Shown here one piece after another: positions 40,032 to 48,675 of a stretch of DNA of 64,000 nt. The position numbers were made by a program, and so were the translations under genes. The notes under the pieces are model-generated. The model was given only the letters and a program-made list of their open reading frames with translations, had not been told where the DNA came from and did not search any database. Source of the stretch: CAKZLS01 sp963786305 (GTDB lineage: Bacteria > Pseudomonadota > Alphaproteobacteria > Rhodospirillales > Defluviicoccaceae). The stretch spans positions 124,001 to 188,000 of the forward strand of contig CAWAYL010000014.1 of NCBI GenBank assembly GCA_963786305.1, read 5' to 3'. The number at the start of each line of letters is the position of its first letter. Within the stretch, counting starts at the first letter, position 1.

Positions 40032-41143
40032 CGTCAGCGATCCCGAAATCGACGAGTTCCTGGAAGGCGCCCGTTCGATCATGAAGAGCGGCTCGCTGAT
40101 CCTTGGGCCCTTCACCGAGCGGTTCGAGCGGCATTTCGCCGAGTATGTCGGGACCAAGCACGCCATCGCCGTGAACAGCGGCACGGCGGCGCTGGAAATC
40201 CTGCTGCGGATAAAGAAGGTCGCGGGCAAGACGGTGCTGGTGCCCACCAACACCAACTTCGCCACCGCCGCCGCCGTCATCCGAGCCGGCGGTTTCGTCC
40301 GCTATCTCGACATGGACCCGGCAACGTTCGCGCCGACGCTGGACATGGTTCGCGAGGCCGTGGATCACCCGGAGACGACGTCCGATGCGCCCATCGCCGG
40401 TGTCATCTGGGTGCACATCGGCGGCGTTATTTCCGGAGAATTTCCGAGTGTCGTCGACTATTGCCGCGGCCAAGGCCTGTTCGTCATGGAGGATGCCGCG
40501 CACGCCCATGGCAGCGAGCTCGGCGGCGTGCGGTCCGGCAACCTGGCGGACGGCGCGGCGTTCTCTTTCTTCCCCACCAAGGTGATGACCACCTTCGAGG
40601 GCGGCATGATCACCACCAACGACGATGACGAGGACGATCTGGCGCGTTCGTTCCGCAATCAGGGCAAGCGCGGCATGGCGTTCGGCGGGCTTCATCACGA
40701 TCTCGGCAACAGCAACCGGATCACCGAAATCAGCGCCGTGCTGGGATTGATCCAGTTACGCAAGCTGCCCGATATGCTGGCGGCCCGGCAACGCGGCTAC
40801 GAGGCGATGTCTCGCGCGCTGGACGAGGCCGGCATCGACTATGTGTCCGTTGCCCACATGGACGTGGCGAGCCACTACAAGCTGATCGTCCTGTTGCCGC
40901 GAAGGCCTGGGCGTCGACCCGGTCAAGCAGGCGCTGGCCGCCGAGGACGTGTTTCTCGGCGGCGCGGTCTACGAAATCCCCTGCCATCAGCAGCCGGTGT
41001 TCGAGGGCATCTGCGCCGGCATCGCCTATCCCGGGGCCGAGCGATGGTGCCCCAATCATATCTGCCCGCCGCTCACCAGCGGAACCACGGAGGAGCAGGC
41101 CGTCCATGTGGGCGAGGCGCTGGTGCGCGCGCTTCGAAACTGA
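40003..41143 (+). CDS. DegT/DnrJ/EryC1 sugar or cyclitol aminotransferase, one apparent +1 frameshift
   Basis: 379 residues after correction. PLP-dependent transamination of a keto-sugar or keto-cyclitol is the family activity. The PLP lysine is Lys193 in SFFPTKVMTTFEGG, and AVNSGTAALE is the usual substrate-loop start. An extra base near 40902 moves the last 80 codons (EGLGVDPVKQALAAEDVFLG, EIPCHQQPVF) to the next frame, ending at 41143. GAGCGAGG lies seven bases before the ATG inside the end of the glycosyltransferase gene. This overlap suggests that the two act on one pathway. Confidence 0.87.
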
Positions 41144-41178
41144 TTCGGCAATCGCCCCATTACGAACGACCGTCGCTA

Positions 41179-42432
41179 TTACGGCATCGTGGCCGATCGC
41201 CGGTAGTGCTCGGTCCTGGCGATGGCCGCCGCCGGGCCGCGGTCCTCGAGGCTCGGCGCGTCGGTCACGGGGTCGATCCCGAAGTGCCGGCAGACGTTGA
41301 CCGCGAGGCTGAACGCCAGCGACATCTTGCCCGGTAGCGCCACCACCGCCTTGCCGCCGTCGATGATGTGATACTGATAGTTCCTGAGATGGCCCTCGTT
41401 GACGATTTCGGTCTTGATCCCGAAATACAGGTCGACGCCGTGACCGCCGAGGTCGATGTCGAAGATGTTCCGCGCCTTGTCGATCATCTGGCTCTTGATC
41501 GCGGCTTCGTCCACCGCGTCGTCGACACCGAAATAGATGGCGTTGCCGATCAGTGAATAGCCGCCATGCTCCGAGCAATGGTACATGTGGTTGAAGGTAT
41601 TTTTGATGTCGATGGTCATCCAGGCAAAATTGAAATCCAGGATCGCCGGCTTGACCACGAGCAGGGGACTTTTGAGCACCTTGGTGCGAACGCCGGTCAG
41701 CTTTTCCACATTGTGCCCCGCCGATACGATGACATGCCTGGCCTCGTAGGTGCCGGACTGATCGGAGACGGATCGCTGGCCGGCTTCCGACACGACGGCG
41801 TTGGTCTTGAGGTCGCCGCCACATTTCAGGAACGAATTCAGGAGATCGCTCATCAGGCAGTCCGCGTCGAAGGTCCGGTCACGGCTTTTCATGATTTTGC
41901 CGCCGATGCCGGGCCTGAGGTTGAAATCGCGGTTGGAGAGGCACCGCGACAGGTTGGGGCTGAAATTCACGAACTTGATCTGCGGGCTCAGCTCGCGGGT
42001 GAAATCGATGGTTTCGAACCATGACAGCCGGGTCTGGGCGCGCAGCGTCGCCAGGGACCACAGCGGTTTCCGCCAGCCCTTGATCTCCGGGTTGGAGGGG
42101 CTGGCGTAAAAGTAATAGTTGTTGGCATTCTTGAACCAGCCGGCGCTGCTGCGGGTAAGCAGGGTCCGCCCCGACCGCAAATTCATGTTGGGGAAGCTTG
42201 CGTAGTAGTTGAACAAATCGTCGAGATTGCCCACGAGCTGCCGGAAGTAGCGGCTCGACGGCAACGCCGCGTAAAGCGCGCCGGTGTGGAACCAGCCCTG
42301 CTGCTGGGCGGTGGAATGGGCGCAGATCTTGTCCTCGGCTTCGAGGAGGAGAACCGACCGGCCGGATCTCTGCAAGAGTTCCGCCGTCGCCAACCCCGCG
42401 ATACCGGCGCCCACAACAATAAAATCATGCAT
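41179..42432 (-). CDS. FAD-dependent oxidoreductase (DAO-like)
   Basis: 417 residues starting MHDFIVVGAGIAGLATAELL, a Rossmann FAD-binding loop (GAGIAG). STAQQQGWFHTGALYAAL resembles the FAD-contacting region of the D-amino-acid oxidase/glycerol-3-phosphate oxidase group, and VVALPGKMSLAF comes near the end. It would oxidise an amine or alcohol. It is convergent with the DegT aminotransferase and divergent from the radical SAM gene with a 214-base shared gap. The last codons and stop lie in or beside a dispersed repeat (41160-41182), so its natural end may have been altered. Confidence 0.82.
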   Translation of the reverse strand: MHDFIVVGAGIAGLATAELLQRSGRSVLLLEAEDKICAHSTAQQQGWFHTGALYAALPSSRYFRQLVGNLDDLFNYYASFPNMNLRSGRTLLTRSSAGWFKNANNYYFYASPSNPEIKGWRKPLWSLATLRAQTRLSWFETIDFTRELSPQIKFVNFSPNLSRCLSNRDFNLRPGIGGKIMKSRDRTFDADCLMSDLLNSFLKCGGDLKTNAVVSEAGQRSVSDQSGTYEARHVIVSAGHNVEKLTGVRTKVLKSPLLVVKPAILDFNFAWMTIDIKNTFNHMYHCSEHGGYSLIGNAIYFGVDDAVDEAAIKSQMIDKARNIFDIDLGGHGVDLYFGIKTEIVNEGHLRNYQYHIIDGGKAVVALPGKMSLAFSLAVNVCRHFGIDPVTDAPSLEDRGPAAAIARTEHYRRSATMP

Positions 42433-42646
42433 TCTCAATATGGGCTTTCAAACGGATTTTCATTCGCGGGCTCTCACTTTGCTGCTGTGGAATATTCGAC
42501 TTTGGAACCGTCGGCGCGGCGACGAAAACTACTGGTATGCGGCTCACATTTCTACTAAATCACAATCGAATTCGGCAAGACGACCGCCTCGGGCGCCATG
42601 TGAGCGACCGCCCGCCGGTGTCGCGTGTGGTCGGCAAGGAGATTCC

Positions 42647-43837
42647 ATGTCAGACGCTTCATCCGTAACCGCGACGGCGAACCGGGGAACCGCCCGGGAA
42701 AACCAGAGCGGCGACGATCATGCCCAGGGGGCGGGCGGAACCAAGACCCCGTCGCCTCGCAGCAATGCACTCGACGTCTTGGGCCTGGTGTTCACGCAGG
42801 GCGGTCCGGGTTTCTGTCAGTTCGCGTTGAGCAATGCCTGCAACGCCAACTGCGGGTTCTGTAATTTCGCCCGCGACACCTTGCCGAAGGAGGACTGGGA
42901 GTTCGTCGAGCGGCAGGGCGCGTTCGATGCCATCGACATCCTCTACAAACAGGGAATCCGCTATCTGGTCCTGACCGGCGGCGAGCCGACGCTGCATCCG
43001 GATCTGGTGGATATCGTCCGCCATGGCGCCGCGGCGGGGATCAAGGTGCTGCTGGTCAGCAACGCGGGATTGCTCAAGCCCCACAAGATCCACGAGCTCA
43101 TCGACGCGGGTCTGTCGAGTTTCATCATTTCCATCGACGCCGCCAACGTCGCCGACCACGAAGACAACCGCGGACTGCCCGGTGTCTGCGATCGGATCCG
43201 CACCGCCAACGAGATTTTCGCCGAACGGAAAATCAAATCCACCGCGTCGGTGACCATGAGCCGCCTGGTGGACTACGACGCCCTTCCGGACTTTCTGACG
43301 TCGCTCGGCTTTTCGTCGGTGGTGTTCTCGTATCCGCTGAAGTATCTGCCGTCTTTCTTCCTCGGATACCGCGATTCGCATCTCGTGGACTACACCGCCG
43401 ACGAGCTTGAAGCGGCTTACGAAAAGGTGAAGCAGCTCAAGAAGCGGTTTCACGTGGTCAACCCGCTGCTGTCGTTGGAGGAGATGCAACGTTTCGTCCG
43501 CAAGGAGGAGCAGCGCTACGAGTGCCTGGCCGGGTTCCGCTATTTTTTCCTCGACTGGCAGCTGAAGCTGTGGCGCTGCCACCACTGGGAAGAGCCCATG
43601 TGCTCCATCTACGAATTCGACGAGAGCAAGCTCATCCGCGACGGATGCACGCGGTGCATGATCAACTGCTACCGCAACTCCAGCCTGATGCAGGGCGTCG
43701 CCGTCTCCATCCACGACGCCTATCAGGCGGTCCGCAAGGGCAACATCGCTGAGGGCGTCAAGGCGTTGGGCCGCAAGTCCACCATCAATTCGGTCCGCGC
43801 CGTCGCCGAGGAATTTTCCTGGATCAAGAGGTTCTAG
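42647..43837 (+). CDS. Radical SAM enzyme with extra C-terminal cysteines (SPASM-like)
   Basis: 396 residues. A disordered, polar 40-residue N-terminus precedes the radical SAM core. The cluster motif is Cys65-x3-Cys69-x2-Cys72 in NACNANCGFCNF, and the GGEP-type SAM loop is VLTGGEPTLHPD. The C-terminal third has cysteines in YECLAGFRYF, WRCHHWEEPMC and GCTRCMINC, suggesting one or two additional clusters. It is not the B12-binding HpnJ type. AAGGAGA lies six bases before the ATG. Its substrate is unknown; the neighbours point to a lipid headgroup or a modified sugar. Confidence 0.85.
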   Translation: MSDASSVTATANRGTARENQSGDDHAQGAGGTKTPSPRSNALDVLGLVFTQGGPGFCQFALSNACNANCGFCNFARDTLPKEDWEFVERQGAFDAIDILYKQGIRYLVLTGGEPTLHPDLVDIVRHGAAAGIKVLLVSNAGLLKPHKIHELIDAGLSSFIISIDAANVADHEDNRGLPGVCDRIRTANEIFAERKIKSTASVTMSRLVDYDALPDFLTSLGFSSVVFSYPLKYLPSFFLGYRDSHLVDYTADELEAAYEKVKQLKKRFHVVNPLLSLEEMQRFVRKEEQRYECLAGFRYFFLDWQLKLWRCHHWEEPMCSIYEFDESKLIRDGCTRCMINCYRNSSLMQGVAVSIHDAYQAVRKGNIAEGVKALGRKSTINSVRAVAEEFSWIKRF

Positions 43838-43886
43838 TGGTCTGGATCCAACGTATGGGTACCATATGTTGGATCCAGACCACTAG
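43834..43886. terminator. Perfect 19-bp hairpin overlapping the radical SAM stop codon
   Basis: CTAGTGGTCTGGATCCAAC (43834-43852) and GTTGGATCCAGACCACTAG (43868-43886) pair perfectly with a 15-base loop that is itself nearly palindromic (ATGGGTACCAT). The TAG stop is part of the stem. There is no T-run, so it may be a REP-like mobile palindrome that also blocks transcription. Confidence 0.75.
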
Positions 43887-44045
43887 TCGGCACGAGACGC
43901 ATATTCGTGCCATGCCCCTGTCGTAGCACAGATATGTGCGAACCGACCTTGACCAGCCCGACCTATTCCCCTAATTTACAATCATTACAAATTATCGTTT
44001 AACAATCTGTAATTGATAAATAGTTCAACCAGAAAGAGGAGTGCA

Positions 44046-44597
44046 ATGATGACCATGGTGAATAAGGTACCGACGGTGACGTTCAAGACACGCGTGCGCA
44101 ACGATGCCCTGGAAGGGCCCAATCCATTCGAATGGAAGGACCTGTCCAGCGACGAGATCTTCAAGAACAATCGGGTCGTCGTGTTCTCGCTGCCGGGCGC
44201 GTTCACGCCCACCTGCTCGACCAGCCACCTCCCGCGGTACGAGGAACTCTACGACGAGTTTAAATCCCTGGGCATTGATGCGGTGGTGTGCGTCTCGGTG
44301 AACGACGCGTTCGTGATGTACCAGTGGGGCAAGGCGCAAGGCGCCGAAAAGGTTTTCCTGCTGCCCGACGGCAACGGCGAGTTCAGCCGCAAGATGGGCA
44401 TGCTGGTGGACAAGTCCAATCTCGGATTCGGCATGCGGAGCTGGCGCTATTCCATGGTGGTGAACGACGGCGAAATTGAGAAACTGTTCGTGGAAGACGA
44501 GTTCGCCGACAACTGTCCCACCGATCCGTTCAAGGTTTCGGACGCCGACACCATGTTGGAATATCTGAAATCGCAGAAGGCTTCGGCCGCCGCGTGA
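44046..44597 (+). CDS. Prx5-type peroxiredoxin
   Basis: 183 residues. The peroxidatic Cys57 is in PGAFTPTCSTSHLPRY, the classic Prx5/AhpE-like motif, and VNDAFVMYQWGK follows. It uses glutathione or glutaredoxin in characterised relatives. GAGGAG lies just before two adjacent ATG codons (44046 and 44049); either could be used. It is followed by a strong hairpin terminator and so appears monocistronic. Confidence 0.93.
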   Translation: MMTMVNKVPTVTFKTRVRNDALEGPNPFEWKDLSSDEIFKNNRVVVFSLPGAFTPTCSTSHLPRYEELYDEFKSLGIDAVVCVSVNDAFVMYQWGKAQGAEKVFLLPDGNGEFSRKMGMLVDKSNLGFGMRSWRYSMVVNDGEIEKLFVEDEFADNCPTDPFKVSDADTMLEYLKSQKASAAA

Positions 44598-44911
44598 TCG
44601 GCGGCGTGGTTGCGCCCGAGGAACCGTCGTCCAGGCCATTAATGAAAGCCTGACGCGGCGGTTCCTTGTCGATGCCGGGAACGGCTCCCCCCGCCGTTCC
44701 CGGCTTATTCGCGCTTAAAGCGCGTCGCATTGTCAGAGCCGCGTGTGCTTGGCTCCGACGCGAATACGGACAATGCCGATGCGAAAGGCCGAGAGCGGCG
44801 GCGCATCGACAGCATCTGAGCGTGGGGGGTTGCCATGGATGTGTCAAACGCCGGAGACTGAGGCCAGCGCCGCGACCAAGCCTGTCCACGAAACCGGGAG
44901 CATCCGAGGCT
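44598..44911. other. Gap between peroxiredoxin and threonine dehydratase genes
   Basis: 314 bases. It holds the terminator-like hairpin at 44674-44704; no gene or other element is seen in the remainder, which should contain the promoter of the next gene. Confidence 0.5.
44674..44704. terminator. Rho-independent-like hairpin after the peroxiredoxin gene
   Basis: GCCGGGAACGGC (44674-44685) and GCCGTTCCCGGC (44693-44704) pair perfectly over 12 bases with a TCCCCCC loop. TTATTC follows. Confidence 0.8.
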
Positions 44912-46138
44912 ATGCCGCCAACACCATCGGTGACGATAGAGGATGTGCGGGCCGCCGCGAGCGCCATCGCCGGCGCCGTCGTGCGGACGGACACGGAATG
45001 GTCGACGACGTTGTCGAAACTGACCGGGGCCACGGTTTTCGTTAAGTTTGAAAACCATCAGTTCACCGCGTCGTTCAAGGAGCGCGGCGCGCTGAACAAG
45101 CTGCTCAGCCTCGGTGCGGCGGAACGGGCCGCGGGTGTGGTCGCGATGTCGGCCGGCAACCATGCTCTCGGGGTCGCCTACCACGCTCAGCGGCTGGGCA
45201 TTCCCGCCACCATCGTCATGCCCGAGCACACCCCGAACGTGAAGGTCGAGCATACCCTCGGCCATGGCGCGCGCGTCGTGTTGACGGGCGCGACCTTGGC
45301 GGAGGCACGCGACCACGCCCACGGACTCGTCGCCGAATTCGGGCTCACCTTGATCCATCCTTATGACGATCGGCTGGTTATTGCCGGCCAAGGCACCGCC
45401 GCCATCGAAATGATGGAGGACGCGCCGGATCTCGATGTCCTGGTGGTCCCCATCGGCGGCGGTGGACTGATCAGCGGCATGGCGACGGCCGCCAAGGCCA
45501 TCAGGCCCGGGATCGAGGTGATCGGCGTGCAGTCGGCCCTCTACCCCGGCATGGTCAACGCGCTGCACGGTTTGCCCGCCGTCACCGGCGGCACCACCAT
45601 CGCCGAGGGCATCGCCGTCAAGGAGCCGGGAGCACTGACCCAAGCCATCGTCAGGCAACTGGTGGATGACATCGTGCTGGTGGACGAAAGCCATATCGAG
45701 CAGGCGGTGAGCCTCTATCTGATGATCGAAAAGACGGTGGCCGAGGGCGCCGGCGCCGCGGGGCTGGCGGCCGTGCTGGCGGATCCGGAGCGGTTCGCCG
45801 GCCGGCGGGTGGGCCTTCCCATCTGCGGCGGCAACATCGACCAGCGTCTTCTGGCGACGGTTTTGATGCGCGATCTGGTGCATCACGGCCGGCTGGCGCG
45901 GCTGAGCGTCATCGTGTCGGATACGCCGGGAGAGCTGGCGCGGCTCACCGCCATCATCGCCGAACACGGCGGCAACGTGGTGGACGTCGATCACGTGCGC
46001 GCCTTCGCCAACGTTCTCGCCAAGGCCGCCAGCATCGAGTTCGCCATCGAGACCCGCAACGCCGATCAGATGACCACCATCGTCGGCAAGCTGCGGGACG
46101 CCGGCTATCAGGTACGCGGACCCATGCAACTCGACTGA
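44912..46138 (+). CDS. Threonine ammonia-lyase (threonine dehydratase) with C-terminal ACT domain
   Basis: 408 residues. It deaminates threonine, and probably serine, to 2-oxobutanoate. The PLP lysine is Lys56 in TASFKERGA, the glycine loop is PIGGGGLISG, and a CGGNID motif follows near residue 310. The last 80 residues form an ACT domain (SVIVSDTPGELARLTAIIAE), which fits the short allosteric group rather than the two-ACT IlvA. I chose the ATG at 44912 from the family start; the frame is open for 80 codons upstream but that part lacks similarity. Confidence 0.9.
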   Translation: MPPTPSVTIEDVRAAASAIAGAVVRTDTEWSTTLSKLTGATVFVKFENHQFTASFKERGALNKLLSLGAAERAAGVVAMSAGNHALGVAYHAQRLGIPATIVMPEHTPNVKVEHTLGHGARVVLTGATLAEARDHAHGLVAEFGLTLIHPYDDRLVIAGQGTAAIEMMEDAPDLDVLVVPIGGGGLISGMATAAKAIRPGIEVIGVQSALYPGMVNALHGLPAVTGGTTIAEGIAVKEPGALTQAIVRQLVDDIVLVDESHIEQAVSLYLMIEKTVAEGAGAAGLAAVLADPERFAGRRVGLPICGGNIDQRLLATVLMRDLVHHGRLARLSVIVSDTPGELARLTAIIAEHGGNVVDVDHVRAFANVLAKAASIEFAIETRNADQMTTIVGKLRDAGYQVRGPMQLD

Positions 46139-46168
46139 GCAGCGGGCGCTATCCAGCCCCGTCTGGTT

Positions 46169-47360
46169 TCACGAACCGCCCAGCGCGCGATAGATCTTTT
46201 GGCCGGCGCGGCCGGTGGGGGGCATGCCGAGGCTCTTCTCGGCTTCGGCGATGGCGGCGCGGGTGACCGGGCCGACCTGTCCGTCGGCCTCGCCGATATC
46301 GTAGCCCTCGGCCAGCAGCCGTTTCTGCAGCTCAAGACGTTCGGCGCGCGACAGGCCGGGGTCGTCGGTGGGCCAGGGTGTGCGAAATGCCGGATAACCG
46401 GCGAGCCGGTCGGCGAGGTGGGAGATGGCGAGCGCATACGACTCGGCGCGATTGTATGAATAGATCACGTCGAAGTTCCGGAAGACGAGGAACGCGGGCC
46501 CCTGCGGTCCCGCCGGCAACAGCAGGCCCGCCTCGCCGCCGCCCGAGAGCCTGGCGCCATCGGCCCGCACGACGCCGCGCCGGGTCCAGGTCGCAATCCC
46601 CGCGGTGTTCTCGCGCCCGCTCGGGCCGTTGTAATTCGGCGGCACCTTCACCTCGATCATCCACGGCTCGCCGGTGCGCCAGCCGCCGCTCTTGAGATAG
46701 TTGGCCGTCGAGCCGAGCGCGTCGGGCACGGAATTGACCAGATCGCGCCGTCCGTCGCCATCGAAATCAACGGCGAGGCTTTCATACGTGGTGGGAATGA
46801 ACTGCGTTTGCCCGAACGCGCCGGCCCATGACCCATACAGATCATCGAGCGGAAGATCGCCCCGCTCAACCAGCTTCAGCGCCGCGAGCAACTGGCCGCG
46901 CCAGAAATCCGCGCGCCGCCCGCCTCGGCACGCCAGCGTCGCCAAGGCATGGGGCAGGAAGTTGCCGCCGGTCTTTCGTCCGTAATCGGTCTCCACCCCC
47001 CAAACCGCCGCGATCACGTGGCGGTCGACACCGTATCTGCCGCTCCGCGGCCCGCAGGGCCTGGTCGTGCGCCCGCATCATCGCGCGGCCGTCCTCGACG
47101 CGCTGCTCGTCCACCAGGAACCCGAGATAGTCCCAGATCGGCGTCTTGAACTCGGGCTGCACCTTGGAGACGCGCAGAACCGTCTCGTCCGGCTCCGGAA
47201 CATCGAGCGCCTTGGCGGCCAGGGAGGGGCTGACGCCGGCGCGGACGGCGGCGTCCTTGAGGTTGGCGACACAGGCGGAAAACTCGGAGGCGGCGGCGGG
47301 GCCGGCCCCGATCGCGGACAGAGTGACCCAAAAGACCGCCAGCATGATCGTCAAGCGCAT
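46169..47360 (-). CDS. MltB-type lytic murein transglycosylase with peptidoglycan-binding domain, one apparent +1 frameshift
   Basis: 396 residues after correction. A signal peptide (TIMLAVFWVTLSAIGAGPAA) directs it to the periplasm, where it cuts glycan strands. The catalytic Glu is in AAVWGVETDYG, and GAFGQTQFIPTTYES is the family signature. A C-terminal PG_binding_1 domain (RLELQKRLLAEGYDIGEADG) ends the protein. An extra base near 47035 splits AERRYGVDRHVIAAV. ATGGAG lies about eight bases before the ATG. Confidence 0.9.
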
Positions 47361-47674
47361 TCGATGGCTCCATCACATTTTTCGGGGCGGGCAAGCCGAT
47401 CCATGCGTGGCCCTATGGCATAATCGGAGGGTCTATTGCAACGTCTTCACGACCACGGCAACGTCTTCACGACCACGTCGTCGGCATGGGCAAACAGAAT
47501 TCGGCGCGGTGGCGCGGCAGATCATTGGTTATCATTTCGGCGGACTTAATTTACTTTCGACGGCACATATTAGAAACATCGAGCCGGGTCAACGAGCGCA
47601 CATTCGAAGCGGGCGCGGGACAACCGCCGGCGATCGTGCCGGTGCTCCTCGCGCGCTCACGCCTAACCGCCCGG
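47361..47674. other. Gap with a 20-base tandem repeat
   Basis: 314 bases between divergent genes. CAACGTCTTCACGACCACG occurs twice in tandem (about 47441-47480). No gene is seen. Confidence 0.5.
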
Positions 47675-48194
47675 ATGGAAGAGAAAACACGACGGATGAT
47701 GCCTTCACCGCTTCTCGCCAATGCCCCGCGCCGGCATATCCCCGTGCTCCTGGCATGCGCCTTCGTTTGCCTCGTGGCCGGGCTGACGCTGCCGATCATG
47801 GAGGTAAGCAATCTATGGATCTTCCACGGTGCGTACTCGATCGCCGACGGGATCCAGGTGCTGGTGGAACAGGGGGACCTGTTCATCGCCGCCGTTGTCG
47901 CGCTCTTTTCCGTCGTCATGCCGATGGTCAAGATCGTCGGGCTGCTGGCCTTGTGGTGGCGGGCTCGGCAGGGGAGACACCTCATCGAGCCGCCTGCCCG
48001 CTATCCTCGAGGCCATCGGCAGATGGTCCATGCTCGACGTGTTCGTCGTGGCGCTGATCGTGTTCGCCGCCAAGGCCAGCATGCTCGCCGACGCCAATGT
48101 GGCGCCGGCCGTCATCCCGTTCGTCATATCCATCGCTTTGACCCTGTACTGCTCCCGCTCGCTGAAGGCGAAACTCGCGCGGCCGGATCGGTGA
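47675..48194 (+). CDS. PqiA-family inner-membrane protein, one apparent +1 frameshift
   Basis: About 172 residues after removing an extra base near 47993. Four hydrophobic helices are seen. The pattern LTLPIMEV, MPMVKIVGLLALW and EAIGRWSMLDVFVVAL is typical of the paraquat-inducible A family, which works with MCE proteins in lipid transport between membranes. No MCE partner (PqiB) is in the window. The start could also be the ATG at 47696 or 47699. Confidence 0.82.
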
Positions 48195-48301
48195 AAATCG
48201 GGATGGGAATTGGCGCAATTAGATGGGGAAAAGGCTGTATGCCTCGGTCAAAACCATATAGTGTTAGGGTCAATCGAGGCTGAGAATTTATACGGGAGGG
48301 A

Positions 48302-48616
48302 ATGATGCTCGAAGGCTATTCGGATCTGCGAAACGAACTGGTGGAGATCTTCGGCGGCCACATGACGCAGCAAGATATCGACGTTGCGGTCGAAGCCATT
48401 ATCGAGGAGGAGCGGACCACCGCGACACCGGCCCTGGCTGAACTCAACGCGCTCGCCCAGACCACCGAAGGAAAGGAGAAGCTGCGTTCTCTCCTGGCAC
48501 ACTGGATCTCTCACGAGCAGGACAGGAACGCAGCCGTCAAGGAGCATCAGGCGCAACAGGCCCTGAACCATCTTCTCGAGTGTCTTCACGCCGAGCGCCG
48601 CCACGAAGCGCGCTAG
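48302..48616 (+). CDS. Uncharacterised small acidic helical protein
   Basis: 104 residues, predicted mostly helical, with no membrane segment or cysteine-rich motif. It begins MMLEGYSDLRNELVEIF and ends with a His/Arg-rich segment. No family is recognised. GGGAGGG precedes the first ATG closely; the second ATG, three bases on, may be used. The next gene is convergent. Confidence 0.65.
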   Translation: MMLEGYSDLRNELVEIFGGHMTQQDIDVAVEAIIEEERTTATPALAELNALAQTTEGKEKLRSLLAHWISHEQDRNAAVKEHQAQQALNHLLECLHAERRHEAR

Positions 48617-48675
48617 TACCGGCAATTCTATGGTGATCGGGTAGGAGGGACGCCGCCAGGATCCCTCCGATTCGC

